From assembly GCA_014607495.2 (NCBI GenBank), contig CP053170.1:2108001-2172000 (forward strand): a stretch of DNA of 64,000 nt, given 5' to 3'. Source of the stretch: Carposina sasakii. Its lineage: Eukaryota > Arthropoda > Insecta > Lepidoptera > Carposinidae. This document shows positions 38,101 through 53,100 of the stretch, one piece after another. The notes under the pieces are model-generated. The model had not been told where the DNA came from, searched no databases, and worked only from the letters and a program-made list of their open reading frames with translations. The position numbers and the translations under genes are program-made. Within the stretch, counting starts at the first letter, position 1. The number at the start of each line of letters is the position of its first letter.

Positions 38101-41100
38101 CGACATCCATTGTTCACGTCGACCAAGCGTAGTGTATATCTATCCCCCACATACCGAGACGCGCGCGCACCCGACAGCCCGCGCCGGCGCACTCGCGCAG
38201 CGCCGCGTCGCTCGCGTCCGCGTACAGCAGCGCCGCGCCGCGCAGCGCCAGCGCGCCCGGCCGCGCGCCTGCCGGCAACCGCACCTGCGACACACGCACA
38301 CGATCAAACGATCCTACTGCGACACGTTCATACTCTATTGTTTACCCTACACTAATATTTTATCCGACAATTAACAACAACACTATCTTACACTTTCAGT
38401 GTATCTCCGAAGTAGCTCATGCTGTATTGCTTTATAAAAACTAAGGAGTTAAAAACAAGGGCAAACGATCAGCTTTGCATTAGTATGAATGTACGAGCGA
38501 GGGACACACCGCACATCTACGAGTATCTACACTTACACGAGTATAACTTGTGAATAAAGACGCCTATCATGTCATTAGACACAAGTTAAAAACAATAGTG
38601 ACAACCATCAGCCATCACCGACAAATCGATTAACGGCCTCTGACCGCCAAAATGAATCAAGTAATAGTTTCGATCGCACGACATTACAACTTACATTACC
38701 TATAATATGAAAATCATACAAGTTAAATAGTAAATACAAACCGTGGTAATTTTCTCGTTATTCATGTCGATGTACTGTATGGTGGCAGACATCAGGTTGA
38801 CCCAGTATACTCGGTTTCGCTCCACGTCCATACACATACCTGCAAATGTACACATATTATATATACATACATACATAGAACTATCACATCACTCAGATAT
38901 CAATCGCCGTTACAGTCATTTTTAGACTGGATTGCAAAAACGGGAGATCGAGCCATGTGGCGTACTCTAGTGGAAGCCTACGTCCAGCAGTGGAATGCAA
39001 TAGACCTAAGTAGTTCATTTTTGCATTAAAAGCGATGTGCATTACATGCATACCTGCCTGGTCCGTGCGCTAGGGAGAACAAGCGGCAACCCGCTATTTC
39101 ATTTGCCAGTAGTATCATAACGTGCTTGACCGAGTGACATAGCCCTGGCTGCAAGTTGTGTGTATAGATAGACTAGCTAGCGACTCACTGGCGACGCCTG
39201 CCAGCAGCGGTTCCTCTTTGTCGTCTCGTAACGTGCGGCGCTCCGAGCCCGCACAGCGACACGTTTCTAGTTGCCATGCGGGGGAGGAACGGGCAAAGTA
39301 CAGCCAACCTCTGCAAATTACAAGTTAAATAAATATTCACACTTCACAACACATTGACCTGTCACATACTAAGATCCCTGAGGTTTTGTGTCACGAGTAC
39401 TAAGCAACAGCGTATGAATACAAAGATAAGTACAGAAATACTATGATTCGGCAACAAATATCGACATTGATCATAACTATGTTTGCACCTAACGGGATTC
39501 GAACTCAGAATCTTTGGCGTCACAGACAGAGTCACCACCGACTACACCAAAATCGGCCGTCAAGTTAATTTTGGAAATCCCGGGGGATTAAAACAAAAGT
39601 ACCCTATGTTTTTCCTCATTAAATCGGCTATCTGCCAGAGAAAGTCCGGTCAAAATCGGTCCAGCCGTATCAGAGATCAGCCGGAACGAACAAAAAAATA
39701 TTGTAATCCACGTATGCTCATAAAAAAGAATTAACATCAGTCGCGTTTAGAGAGCAGTTGCCAACACATCAAGTTAGAAAAAAGCCAGTCGTGACACCAC
39801 ACCACACCTCTGGGGGTCCACCGTCATGGTGGTGACGTTCTCCATGCCTCCCACCAGCAGCACGGCGGTGCGGCCGCTGTCGAGCGCGGTGAGGTAGAGC
39901 GCGCCGCCCGCCGCCGCGAACAACGTCGAGCGACGCGCGTCCAGCGCCAGCGCGGCGGGCGCGGGCAGCGGCAGCGAGCGCGACGTGCCGCCGTTCTGCA
40001 GCGACGATACTAGCACCTCGTTCATCTGCGGGGGGGAGTTCAAATGCAACAAGCGGTTGAGGCTCTAGGAGCGTTTAGCGTTCGAAAGTTTGCGTTTGTT
40101 TCCATTTCACGCAAAATTTGTTTATGGTATATAGATTATAGATATAAGGCAAAGGCGTAATGAAAGGTCTTCGGTTCCCTCATCTTAGCTTACACATATA
40201 AAGCCTTGGATTCCTTGTTGGAACATTTCACATGACGACACAGTAAAAAGGGCGTGGTTTTATGTACATACGAGCACTATATGACTGCTATACTAGGAAA
40301 CTTTTAACCAAACAACTTATGCTGCCACCACTACCCACCTGTGGTAATGCGATGTAGACCTGTTTTTCCCCCGGACGCGCCACGATGGCGCTGGGGGCCT
40401 CGTCAGGGAAGCCCTGTAACGCCGCGGTCACGCCCCCCACGCCCCCCGCGCCCGCCTCGCTTCCCCCCTCCTCGCTTATGTCCAGAGCACGGACGGCTCC
40501 TACCGTGGCTACCAACAACACTTGCTGATCCTCTGAAGATAAATAAATAGTTTTACATTGTTTTGCAATACATAAACTTAGTTCCACACTAAGATTCCTG
40601 AGGTCTCGTGTCGTAGATGCTAAGCAATGGTAGATAGCTATTGTAGAAACGAAAACAAACTTCGATATTTATCATCTTCTTCTTCAGCCTATTGCAGTCC
40701 ACTGCTGGACGTAGGCCTCCCCCAGGCTGCACGCCACAAGGCTACTGTCAATCAATTATTTACTAAGAAAGTATTAGGATCATATTTTGACCAAATACTG
40801 TGCTGATGCGGGGCTTCACTAGAATACATCAGCTGCGTTTGCTTCTGTGCCATCCATGTCGTAAGAGTGGTTAGTCTAAAGAGCTTAGTGGTGTTCTCTC
40901 AAGTGGTAAGCAAGCAGCTTGTCACGGACTCTGACATCTGACCCGTGGCTATAGGATAGTTTTGTAAACCTGAAGTTCTGGGTTGAGGGTTTTACAATAT
41001 GCATGTATTTAAGTTCAACATAGAATTAAATTGTAAAATATCCATTTTATAATATCGAGTGTTTGACAATCGCGTAATCCTTACTAATATTATAAATGCG

Positions 41101-44100
41101 GGAGTAACTTTATCTGTCTGTCTGTTTATCGCGCTTTCATGTTATAACTACTGATAAAATTTAAATGAAATTTGGTATACAGGTAGTCTAGAGCATGAGT
41201 ACGGACATAGACTACTTTTTATCCCGGATAAGTGACATATTGCGGTATTGTCTGTGCCTCACCCTTGCACGTGGTGTTGTCGGGCTGCAGACGCATGAGC
41301 GGCGGGCAGGCGCAGGCGCAGGCGCCGGGCGCGGACGTGAGGCACAGGTGTGAGCAGGCGGCGTGCGCGCACGGGGCCGGGCCCGCGGGCTGCCGGCTCG
41401 GGTGTACCACCTGCGGAGGGGGAGGTGTTGTAGGTGTCACAACATGCGACAGAGATGTGTGGATTTTTTAAATATAGTAATTATATGGTCGTTGAATTAC
41501 TTGGATTTTCTAGACTTGATCTAAAATTGGAATAGAGAGTCTATTGTTGGTTCCAAGATTACAAAGTTAATATATGTAGTTAATAGACCTAAACGTCGAA
41601 GGTCTGCGCGGCGGTGCCCCCCCCCCCTACCTTGACGTCGAAGGGCTGCGCGGCGGTGCGCACGAGTGCGCGCGGCGCCCCCCTTGCCGGGCCGCGCAGG
41701 CGCGCTCGCAGCACGGCGTTGGCGCGCCAGTCGCTCCAGTACGCCACGCCGGCGTGCACACACAGTGCGTACGGATGCGCCGCCGCCGCCGCACGCAGCT
41801 CCACCGCGTGCGCGCCGCCGGAGTAGTCCGTCGAGTGGATCGAGTCCGACCTGGGTGACGACCTCACTTAGCGCACTGACATACTGTCTAACGCACAACT
41901 GCATCAGCCATTTGCAGTGCGCGTTAATAAAAATCAAAGTAAATCTTACAAATGTGAAATCAAATCAAATACGTTTATTTGTGGATCTCAGGTAATTTAT
42001 ATCTACATCTACACCTAGCATAATTTACTAACCTCGCATCGATCCAGTAAAGCCTTTCAGCGAGGTAATCGAGGGAGATTCCATTAGGCCAGTCACCGCC
42101 GTCCGCCACCTTATTCACCTGCACATAACACAGAATAACCTGGCACCGCTGCATAAAAGGCACAGACCACGTTAACTTCCAAATAAAAAGCAAACCTTAG
42201 ACACAATTAACACAAATTAATCGTTCGCTCCTAAAGGAAGCGTTCATTTTCGCGCGTTAGTGAACCACTTGGTCAGTTTACTGACTCATAATGCAAAATT
42301 TCGCGGCAAAGCACTTAAAATATAATAGTTGCTTATTTGGGTCGATTCCGGCAGTCACACTTAAACCTAAACCTAATCTTGGTCAGGTCTATCTCTCCGT
42401 CCTTAACAAAAATGGCTGAGAGAGAAAAGGACAGGTAGGACTAAATTTACGTTTAGGTTCAAGTGTGACTGCCGGAATCGACCATATTGTAATATTATGT
42501 TTTCTGTATCTAAACTGGTAAATTCTAGTTATGCTACGACACTTATATGATTATCAAGTCAATAAGCATATAATTACATACCTGCACCACAGTTTTCCTG
42601 TCTCGGCCGGCGAGTGAGCAACGTTCGATGCGCGGAGCTGACTCTTCCCAATCACTCCAGAACAAATAACCTGGGGGGGAGTATCATTGATGTTATACTG
42701 AAGACGTACCTAAATAAGCACTAACTGCAAGTGTACAATATAACAAAATGGTTGATTTATTCCATATTTCGTGTTTGATGCATGGTTTGAGTTTTCGTGT
42801 AGATATGGAGATGCCTGTGTCATGATTTAACATGGCAAAAGTTGTAAGCCGTTTTAGAACATTTCATGTTATAAACGTCAAAGTTTGTGACTATAGATGT
42901 ATGAATGCTAGTTACTCTACTAAATACTGAACATATTTGTGATGAAACTTGACAGTTACATAGCTAATACATCAGAATAACATGCTACACTACATTAAAA
43001 CATCACGAGTAGTGGGTTACCGAATCTGGGGTCGAGAGCGAGCGCGCGCGGACTGGACATGTCTCCCGACACCTAGCGTGCGGCGCCAGCGCCCGTCCTG
43101 CTGCGACACCTGGCGGCCACACGAGGGATTAGGAGGAGCCTTAAGGGGAACCTGGGTAATGACATGATGACATGCCACACGAGGGGTCAGGGCAGTCAGG
43201 GCAGGCTATAGCAGTCAGGGTGACCAGGCTAATGATATGACGACCGATTGGTGTTGTAGATGATATCCCGAAAGGAGCGAACATTGATTATGGTGAATAT
43301 GTTTGTTTCGTAGTCATGGATGTTTCTTTAATTGTCTATGTAATTGATACAAAACATTAGGGATCTTAGTGTGGGACTCGGTTAATGTATTGTAAAGTGT
43401 GTTTAATTATAAAAAAATGATGATAAACAATTTTATTTAATTGTATCAGGCGCCAGTATTCGGAAGTTCAAATTTCCATCGAGGGATCGCCCACCACCGG
43501 GCCCTACACCCTCCGCTGACCCTCGGAACTGCCGACTCATGGTAACGAACACAAGACACTACCGTCGTAACGAGAAGCCAGATCCAAGCACCTAGCATGC
43601 AAACATAAATACATAGCTGCTAATCCGAAATCTAAACCCACCTCAATCTGCTGCAGCCCCCCGTCCACCCAGTAAAGGTTCCCGGCGAGCCAGTCCGCCG
43701 CGAGTCCCTCCGCTCGCTGCAGACCTCCGGATATTATCACCTCGATGCCGGACAGAGCTGGAATACGTTGTATCCGGTCAATTTGGAAAACGAATTTAAC
43801 ATGGCGGCGTAATTACCATGAATCCCTAGTGCAAGATCGTAAACAAAAGGGGTATGTGATCTGAAATGCTATAGGAAATTTTCCTCCTTCTATGTTACAA
43901 CCTGTACATTTCGACACTTCAATATTTAAGTGGGATATGTCTATATTTTTACAAATCAATTTCTATAATTAAAAAGTAAAAATTTTGCGCTTATGACGGA
44001 CGTAAGCATGCCAGAGCTTAATCAATCTTGATTTTTATAACGAGACGCACATACGCATGTCGCTGTATTCAAATCAGTTTTAGAATTACCCAAGTATTAA

Positions 44101-47100
44101 AACAGCCGATAAACGTTGAAATCAAAGTAACTTGTCAATGTCAACACTCACAGTTCCCTTCAAGCACACCCCTATACATCTTGTCCTCGAACACATCCGT
44201 CCAGAACAGCACGATCTGGTCTCCCTTCAGCGTCCAGTCCAGCGCCACCGTATTGCTGAGCGCGCCCAGCAGCGAGCGGGATCCCGCGTCCCGCGCGCCC
44301 GTCCCGCCGCCCCCGTCCCGTCCGTCCCGCCCGTCCCGCGCATCCCACGACTCGCGCAACGGTAGCGCGCGAATCTCGTGTCGGTTACTGAATATTAACT
44401 GCGCTGTGAAGTTCGCTGCGGAAAAAACGGTTTGTTATTCATCTAGAGTCATCATCATCATCATCATTTACAGCCCTGAGAAATCCACTGCTGGACATAA
44501 GCCTCCCCCAACAACCTCCGCTCCGACCGATTGGAAGCAGCCTGCATCCAACCGACGCCCGCGACCTTGGCCAGGTCATCCGTCCAACTCGCGGGTGGCC
44601 TTTCCACGCTGCGCTTGCCGATACGTGGTATCCACTCTAGAACTTTCCGACTTGCCGAATTGCCGATGGAGGCAATCAGTTCTTCGAGCTATGTGCCCTG
44701 CCCATTGCCACTTCAGCTTGCTGGACCGTTGAGCTATGTAGGTGATCTTTGTACGTCTGCGGATCTCCTCATTTCTGTTTCGATCACGCAGAGAGATCCT
44801 AATAAGATTCATCTAGAGTACATTATCATAATTATTGTAAGTCCACTGCAGCACGTAGCCGCCCCCCCCCCGCGAGCAAGTCACAAGGCTCGATATCTCG
44901 TGTTTGCTATCCAGTCACTATCAGCCGCTTTCTTTAACGGGCCCTCTTTAAATAATTTTTTTTTATTCCAACTTTGAAATTTCGTATGAAATATGCAAAA
45001 AATCTCTCGAGATCGGTTCTTTCGCTCGATCTCGTCATCGACCATGATCAACAGAAGCGACTAGTGAAATGAAAAACCATCATTAAAACTCCGGGGACCT
45101 AACAGGCGACTCAGTATTAAAACTAATATCATACAGAATGTGAAGCTGTGTGAAGATACGCTGAACATTAAATTAAGCACTGCCAGACAAAATGATTACA
45201 GGTGGATAGATGAATACTATTAAGTTATTATGTCAAGTCAACGTGTGACAAAATAGTTTGAGTAATAACATACAGGTACTCTTGCAGGTGTGTCCGTCGT
45301 CCGCCAAGCGATATCCCTCGTAACACGAACACTTGTAGCGGTTCTTCAACTCCTCGCATTTCTGGAAATAAAGGCTATTTTATCTTCGATAGTTTAATTT
45401 ATACATGAGGTGTCTAGTTTTTAATACATATTTATAACATTACACGATTTGTCGAAAATAATCACAAACAAACTGCACACCTGTTACCCTTTACTTTTCT
45501 TCTGTTCCTTCATTTCCTTTGAAATCTCTTGAAGAGATAAGCACGCCATTGTACATTTCTCTTGTACCTATGTTATTTATTTGTATATTTTTAATTTGTG
45601 TGCGAAAAAGAATTAGAATAAATAAACAGATTTAAATTGATTCTGGGTTCGTAGTGAACCAGTAACATTTTTATTTCATTTTTATAAGACTGGAAAGTGC
45701 CATAACAACCTTAACAACTTATTTTAATTTTTGAGCCTTTTTGCGCGTAAAACGCTAACCGCCACGCTGTGACGTCACTCCAATAGAAAACAGGTGGGCA
45801 GATGCACACGTTATACCTGAGTGCAGGCGGCGGGCGCGGCGCAGGGCCGGGCGGGGCCGCACGCGAGGCCGCCGGGCCGCAGCGCGAGGCCCGCGGGGCA
45901 GGAGCACACGGGGCCGCGCGGGGAGGGGGAACATGTGTGCGAACATGGGTTCGGGGAACACATCGCCATGCCTTCGCCTGGAAACATAACAACATGTGTA
46001 ACAAGACCTTAAAGAGCTTAATGTAAAACTAGGTCAATGTGTTGTGAAGTGTTATGTACTAATGTGACTAATATCCACCAATAATTCCATTAGTCCATGA
46101 TGTGAATGAATTTGATCAATAGATAATTCTCCAGCTAAAACAGTTCCTCCTTCCTTCCTGTTCACTACACCATATCTTCATGAAATACATGATGCGACAG
46201 CGTAAATTATGAGAAAGACGCCTCCCTCTCATCCCACGCACACATCACACTCACAAAATCAGCTGTCGCATTGCTTCGGCTTTGCTACTGTAAGTTACGT
46301 AACAGTACACACCGCATCGGTCCGCCTCATCAGCGCCGTCCTCACAATCCGGTTCGCCGTCGCACTGCTGCTGCAGCGGCACGCAGCGCCCCGCGTCGCA
46401 CGACAGCGCGGGGGCGGCGCACGCGGCGGCGGCGGGGGGAGAGGCGGGGGGCGCGGGGGGCGCGGGGGGCGCCGCGGAGGCGGGGGGCGGGGCCGCGCAG
46501 CCGCGCTCGTCCGAGCTGTCGAGGCAGTCGGCGCGCCCGTCGCAACGGAACTCCTGGGGGATTTCCACGTGGAGGTATAGCTTCGGTTTCATGGAAAATG
46601 TGAACAAGCAGAGTAAAAGACAGACGCGTGTTTGCAACGGAGTCTGTATTTAAACTAACGCAAGATAGCAGAGCTGGGTCACACATTGAGTAACTGATTG
46701 AATGAACACTGACAGATTTTGATACTACAACATTTTCACCACCTTTTTCACCACCACGAAAAGACAATTCGTTTCGACAACAATACCTTAAAATTTAAAA
46801 TTAACAATACCTTAACGTAATGTAATTCGAGACATAAATAACGATGAATGTAACGTGTCATACTCGTACCTGACGGATGCATTCCGTGTTGTTGCACTGG
46901 AACTCATGTTCCTCGCACATTGGATGCAGGTGGGGATATTCCTCGCTGTAAACAAGTAGATGCGTTAGATACGTACAAATTAATGTTTTGTACCTAGCTA
47001 AGCTAACATTATATAATATACATTATGTGTTCCCCAAGTGGGGGAGCCAGAACTGTAGATCATAAACCCACGTTTAACGAGAACAGATGTGTGATCAGTC

Positions 47101-50100
47101 AGTTTGCTATTATTTTTTACTTTGATATTGTAATTAAATTCAAATCATTTATTTGTAAACATTGAAATTTATTCCATATTTGTTTTCATATCTTTATTTT
47201 GTTGTGAGGTTTACGGCCGCCAATCCAGTGATTTTAAATGTAGTAAGTATATAATGTAAGATGTCATATTATATTTATTTGGACATTTCACAGCATTGTA
47301 GTACGTGTCCGAGAAATCTTTGTTTAGTCTGACCCTAACTTAACCTAAAAGACAGCACAACCCCCCCTACCTGTAGATCCCCCCCGCGTCGTCACAGCGC
47401 GTCGGGTCCGCCGCGCACGTGCCGTCCGCGCACGGGAACAGCTCCGGGCCGCACTGCGACACCTCTGCGATAGAAAAATTTACCGATTTGGATGCAGTTT
47501 TCGGTAATATATCGTGATAGACATCATTTAACAGACAATACACTTCGAGTACTGACACATAGATACCTTCAGCTACACTGTTACAAAATTTAATGTTTTT
47601 AATTTGCACTTAATTTTCTCCTGGTAGCATTGGCATTAGCGTACTAAATGTCATATTATAGAAATATTTTTGATAGTGTACGGCTAAATAATAGGACAGA
47701 ACTAAGTAGAGCGCAGTTATAGAAGCTCACACGAGGCGTGGAAAAGGTTATTAGGAAAAGATTGGAGTCCGTCGAATTCGTATGCCTGATTTCGGAAGTA
47801 ATGTTTATTTATACACACTTTATTTAGACACAGATAACGCATACCCGGGCAGTCGTCCTCGTCGCTGGCGTCGCCGGGCCCGCAGTCGGGCTGCGCGTCG
47901 CAGCGCCACGCGGCGGGCACGCAGCGCGCCGACCCGCGACAGCGCCACTGCCCGGCGCCGCACGACGCCGCGCGCGCGCACGCCGCCGGCTCGTCCGCGC
48001 CGTCGTAGCAGTCTGGGAACGGCACGGTATAGTGTAACCTGCACCATCAACGCTACACTAGAGACAGCGCGGCGTTGGGCGCCCTCCGGCCAGATGGACC
48101 GACGACTTAAGGAGGACGGCCGGCAGTGACTGGATGGCAAAAAACGGGAGATCGAGCCGTGCGGCGCACTCTGGGGGAGGCCTACGTCCAGCGGTGGACT
48201 GCAATAGGCTGACGACGACGACACTAGAGATGGCGATCTGTAGATTGATTACGTAATTTGCAGAGTGAAGTACGTAAATTGTGTCCCTTTCCCTTCACGT
48301 CCCGCGCACTCACACATTAACAATTTTCACTACCATTGCTGTTTTTTTACAAGTCAGCTTAGATATCGTTCTGACGTCACATGCGGCCTTCTAAGAAAAT
48401 TTCACAAACGTTGTATATCAAAAGTCCGTATGCGAACCACACCCTATTTACGATGCTAACATATGAAATGTCCCTTGAAGGCCGCATCAGAAATCCATAC
48501 TATAATTTTGTACATCAATTTTTAACCAAACAAAGCCAACTGTACTAAGCCAATTCAAAATTCTACTTCAAATGAGGTAAGGCGATATAAGTATGAAGTG
48601 TCATGTTATTGCAATAGCAGTAATTATAATTAAGCATATAATGTACCTTGTAATCCGTCGCAGATCCAGCCGGCGGGTATACATCGGTTGGTGTCACACT
48701 TCAGAGCTCCCTCCTCTTTGCACGTCAGGTTCGCTACACATGCAAGTATATATTTTAAAAACCTTTCAATAACTAACGATTTAATTTATAATAGAAAAAA
48801 ATATTTACAAAGTTAAGTAAATAACACAAGAAAAACACAATACATGACATTAACTTTTGATAATTTTCTCATAAATAGTTATATATACTAAAAACCATAA
48901 TTCGAAAGACTAAACTGACAAGCAATTGACAGCTAAAGGGTTACCATAAATAGAAATAAATAAATAATGACGTTATAGTCGATATCGATAATTACTTTAG
49001 ACTCGGCTGTATAATAGGCTATTAGAAAATGTGAAAAATATATTGTCAATTACTGTATCAGTATATATTATGAATTTCGAAATAGTTTTCTATTAATGTA
49101 AATTGAAAATAAACACTAATTTATATAAAATCCGTATGTAAATAAAAATGTATTTTCTTTAACTTTTGTCATGGCATAAGATTTATCCTTATTTTTCCGG
49201 TATCCTTATTTTTTATTGTAATATTCGTACTGGCGGATGATGTATAAAAAAAACAGTTCTAATCAGTTATTGTTATTTTTATTTCTTATCTATAATATGA
49301 ACTGGGTTAGAAATATGACATACTGCACTCGTTATAGATAAAGAGATGCCGCTCTCGAATGCAGGTAGCTAGGACGACGAGGTCGTTGATGACTAATGCA
49401 AACAGGTCAAATGTACGTCTTTGTAGAAATTGTGTATAAGTAAGTAGTTTCATGTTAGGAATGTGACAATGACACATTGTGACAACCTCTGCGAAATGTG
49501 ACACATTACCGTTAACTAATAATAAAATTAATAATTATTAATAATTTTATAATAATAATATAGGCTAAGTACCTTGGCGTGCCCTTGTTAGGTATAGAGC
49601 AGTCCCTCGACAAGACGATTTTGCATTTTTATCTTTTTATTTGGGTCTGGGTTTTTTAAAATATTTTTTTATACTTTTTATTATGTACAGTTGTACAGTT
49701 GTACCTTTAAATTGATACCCCACACATTTGTACAGGTACATTCGATTTTTCATTGCCAATTTCACTCCTCATATATTTCAAATTGCTAAACCAGTTCTGA
49801 TGAAACATAGCTAAGAATACTCTCAACTAAGCCATCTTTAAAAGAAAACCCTCTTTTGTTGGGGGTTTCAAATGATTGGAATTTGATTCACTTACTCAGT
49901 CTCAATGGAATGTATAGGTAGATATTCATAACAATAAATAATATCATAAATGGCACTGTAAATCAATAAATTTATTTACATTTTCATAATCTGTGAAAAA
50001 AATAATTACGTAAAATATCGATGGTTACCAAATCTGTATTTTTAAAATATCGACACGAACTTCACTAGCCTGATCATGGCAACACTTGTGCAAAATGAAC

Positions 50101-53100
50101 TGTCAAACTAGTTTCTCCAATTATGGTTTCGAATATATAATATAGAATATTTGCACTTTAGATTTACTCTTATTTCCTGTTGCCATGGGACTTTCATGCA
50201 AAACCCTTACATTTCAACACAGTTTATAAGTTTTTTTCGCTTTTGCTTAACATACTTATGTTATAACCTGTATAGTTTAGACGTGACTGCACGTTTATAA
50301 CTACACTAGCAGCCGCCCACGACTTCGTCCGCGTGAGGGGGCGTTGTACCCGTGCGAAGCCGGGCAGGTTGTTGTATAGACTGTAGCCTTCCTTGGTAAA
50401 TGGGCTATCTAACACTGAAAGAATTTTTCAAATCAGACCAGTAGTTCCTGAGATTAGCGCGTTCAAACAAACAAACAAACAAACTCTTCAGCTTTATAAT
50501 ATTATTATAGTATAGATATAACTACATGTATATTAGACACTGACCGCACACGGCGCCGGGCGCGGCGTCCTCGTCCGCTCCGTTCACACAGTCCAGGTCT
50601 CCGTCGCACACGTACTGCGAGTCCACGCAGCGCCTGCGCACGGGGAATGCATTCATTTGACGCAGAACCGACGCAGAATATAGTTATATACACACACCTG
50701 TGCTCTAAATGCGGTAGGTAAAACTGCTATAGATAAGTTTGGAATAGCGGGGCCGATGTATAAGTAACACGTGGCTAGCTCATCGCTTGAGAGAACACCC
50801 CTGAGTTCCTTATGACATGACATGAACGGAAGGAGACGCAACTGATGTATTCTAGTGAAGCGCCGCAATCACTCACTAGTATTGTGATACAAACAGAACC
50901 AAAGTCCAAATTATCCTATAACGAGATATCCAAATTTCGCTCATAATGTTAGTATAGTTACGAAAGCCAAACAAAAACTAGTAGCCCGCGATAGGGCCGG
51001 AAACGCCTCTCTTTTCACCACCCCCATAATATAAAAATAAATAGTCACAAGATACCCCATACTTAGAAACACCTTATAGTCTAGTCTGCTCACCCCTGTC
51101 CGCAATGGAACTGGTCAGCCGGACAGGCGGGCTCGCCACCCGCGCCCCTCTCCCCCGGCACGCAGGCCCCGCCCCGGAGGCTGGCCCCGTCGGCGCAGGC
51201 GCACACGCGGGACGTGCCCAGCGGCAGGCACAGGTCCGAGCAGTTGCCGTTGTTGTACGAGCACGGGTTCTCGCCTGGTACAGAAACATTCAATAATATA
51301 ATGCTTATGTAAACTTGACTGTAAATACGACCATGAAATAAATGAGCTCTCCATAGCGCACATGCACACTTATGAAGCAACTTTAAGTCATTTAACCGAC
51401 TTAAAGTTGCTTCATAACTGCATATATCTTGATCTAGTTGATTTTCATTTCTTCCCTTTATAAGTCACGTATATTACAAGAATGTAGGTACATGGATTCC
51501 AATTACGTACCTGCTTAAAGCCAATACATATCGTGATATTTGACCAAATATCTCTTATTACTTTGACGCGATATGGTTTTAAATGGCTTTAGCTAGGATT
51601 TGGAAGGTAAGTACCATTACAAAACACTTCACACAACATGTCCTACAATACAACAAGTACTCGCTAGGCGTGCAGTCTTACCAACTCGCATGGTGGCGGA
51701 CACGAGCTTGACGTCGTAGAGCGGCGGCGGCAGGTCGTGCAGCGTCGTGACGGTGCCGTCAGCCGCCCGGCGCCGCACCGCGCCCGTGCCGTGCTCCGAC
51801 CAGATCACTGCGCCTGCGTACAGCATACATACTGTTAAAACTATCATTTTGTATCTCCCTATTTGAATTGCCCGCTCTTTTCGTTCGTCGCCTGACGCGG
51901 GTCCCGTGTGCTTTCTCCTGGCCACGCTAGCAGCTGTCGCCCAACGACCGCGGTGCCGACCTCTCGCTCGACAAGTGAATTTTGTGTGTGACAAACTAAC
52001 CTACCCAAAGGAGTGCCCCCAAACCCTAAAAGTGGACTATAGTGAACTGTGAACCTAAACCCTACGATAAATTCCGCGCGGAAGAAGAATGAAGAGAAAA
52101 CATCCAGGTAACACTCGGTGACAGTACTCCCTAAATTTCCCGTCGACGCGATCCACCTAAATCCCTAAACACATACTATACTTATACTCGACTGTGTTCT
52201 CGAAATGGGGTCGCCAGAACTGCAGGAGAAAGGGATAAGATAGATGTAAATGATCAGTGACAAGTTGCTAGTTTATCGCCTGAAAGAGTACCCGAGTTCC
52301 TTGGTTGACTCTTAGAATATGCACGGAAGGAGATGCAGCTGGTGTATTATAATGGATTCCTGCATCAGCACGGGTCTATATATTAATTACAATTATGGTC
52401 GGTTCATATCTGACGGAAGATGCGTCGAGCGTATCTCCAATTACAGGCAAACGCACTGACGTATCATCGGTTGAGTGAACGGTGACGCGACCGATAATAC
52501 GCGACGCATGTTCCGTCAGATTTTAACCGACCCTTATACAAACGTTATCGGGTGAACATTTCTTTAATTTTCTTATTAATATTTTATAAACGTAATACAA
52601 ACCTTCGTAGAGTGCGACGGAGTAAGGTTTGTCTGCGTGTGCGACAAGGACGGTGCGCTTTCCACTCGACAAATGTAAACGTTCGATTCTGTTCAGGAAT
52701 GTGTCGCACCTGTAACAACGAATGTTCGTAATACGTTCGCGAACGAGTACATACAGCGTATTTATTTATTTATCTATCTATCTAAGTTGATAGAAGAAAA
52801 TATATTAATTTATATTACTAACAAATATATATATATAAAAATGGATAGTGTCGGAAATAACGCTGTATACCCCAAGGAGGGTCAGGCAGGCAGCCGGCCG
52901 TAAAACACCAATGCCAAATCTTTAGTAATACGAATTTCGAAGGAAATCATATTGCGCCGACCCCGTAAATACATACTTACACAAAAATCACGCCTCTTTC
53001 CCGGAGGGGTAGGCAGAGATCACGGATCTCCATTTGCTACGATCCTGCCACACCTCTTTCGCTTCACCCCGTAAATAATGGGATGAAAATAACGAAAGCT

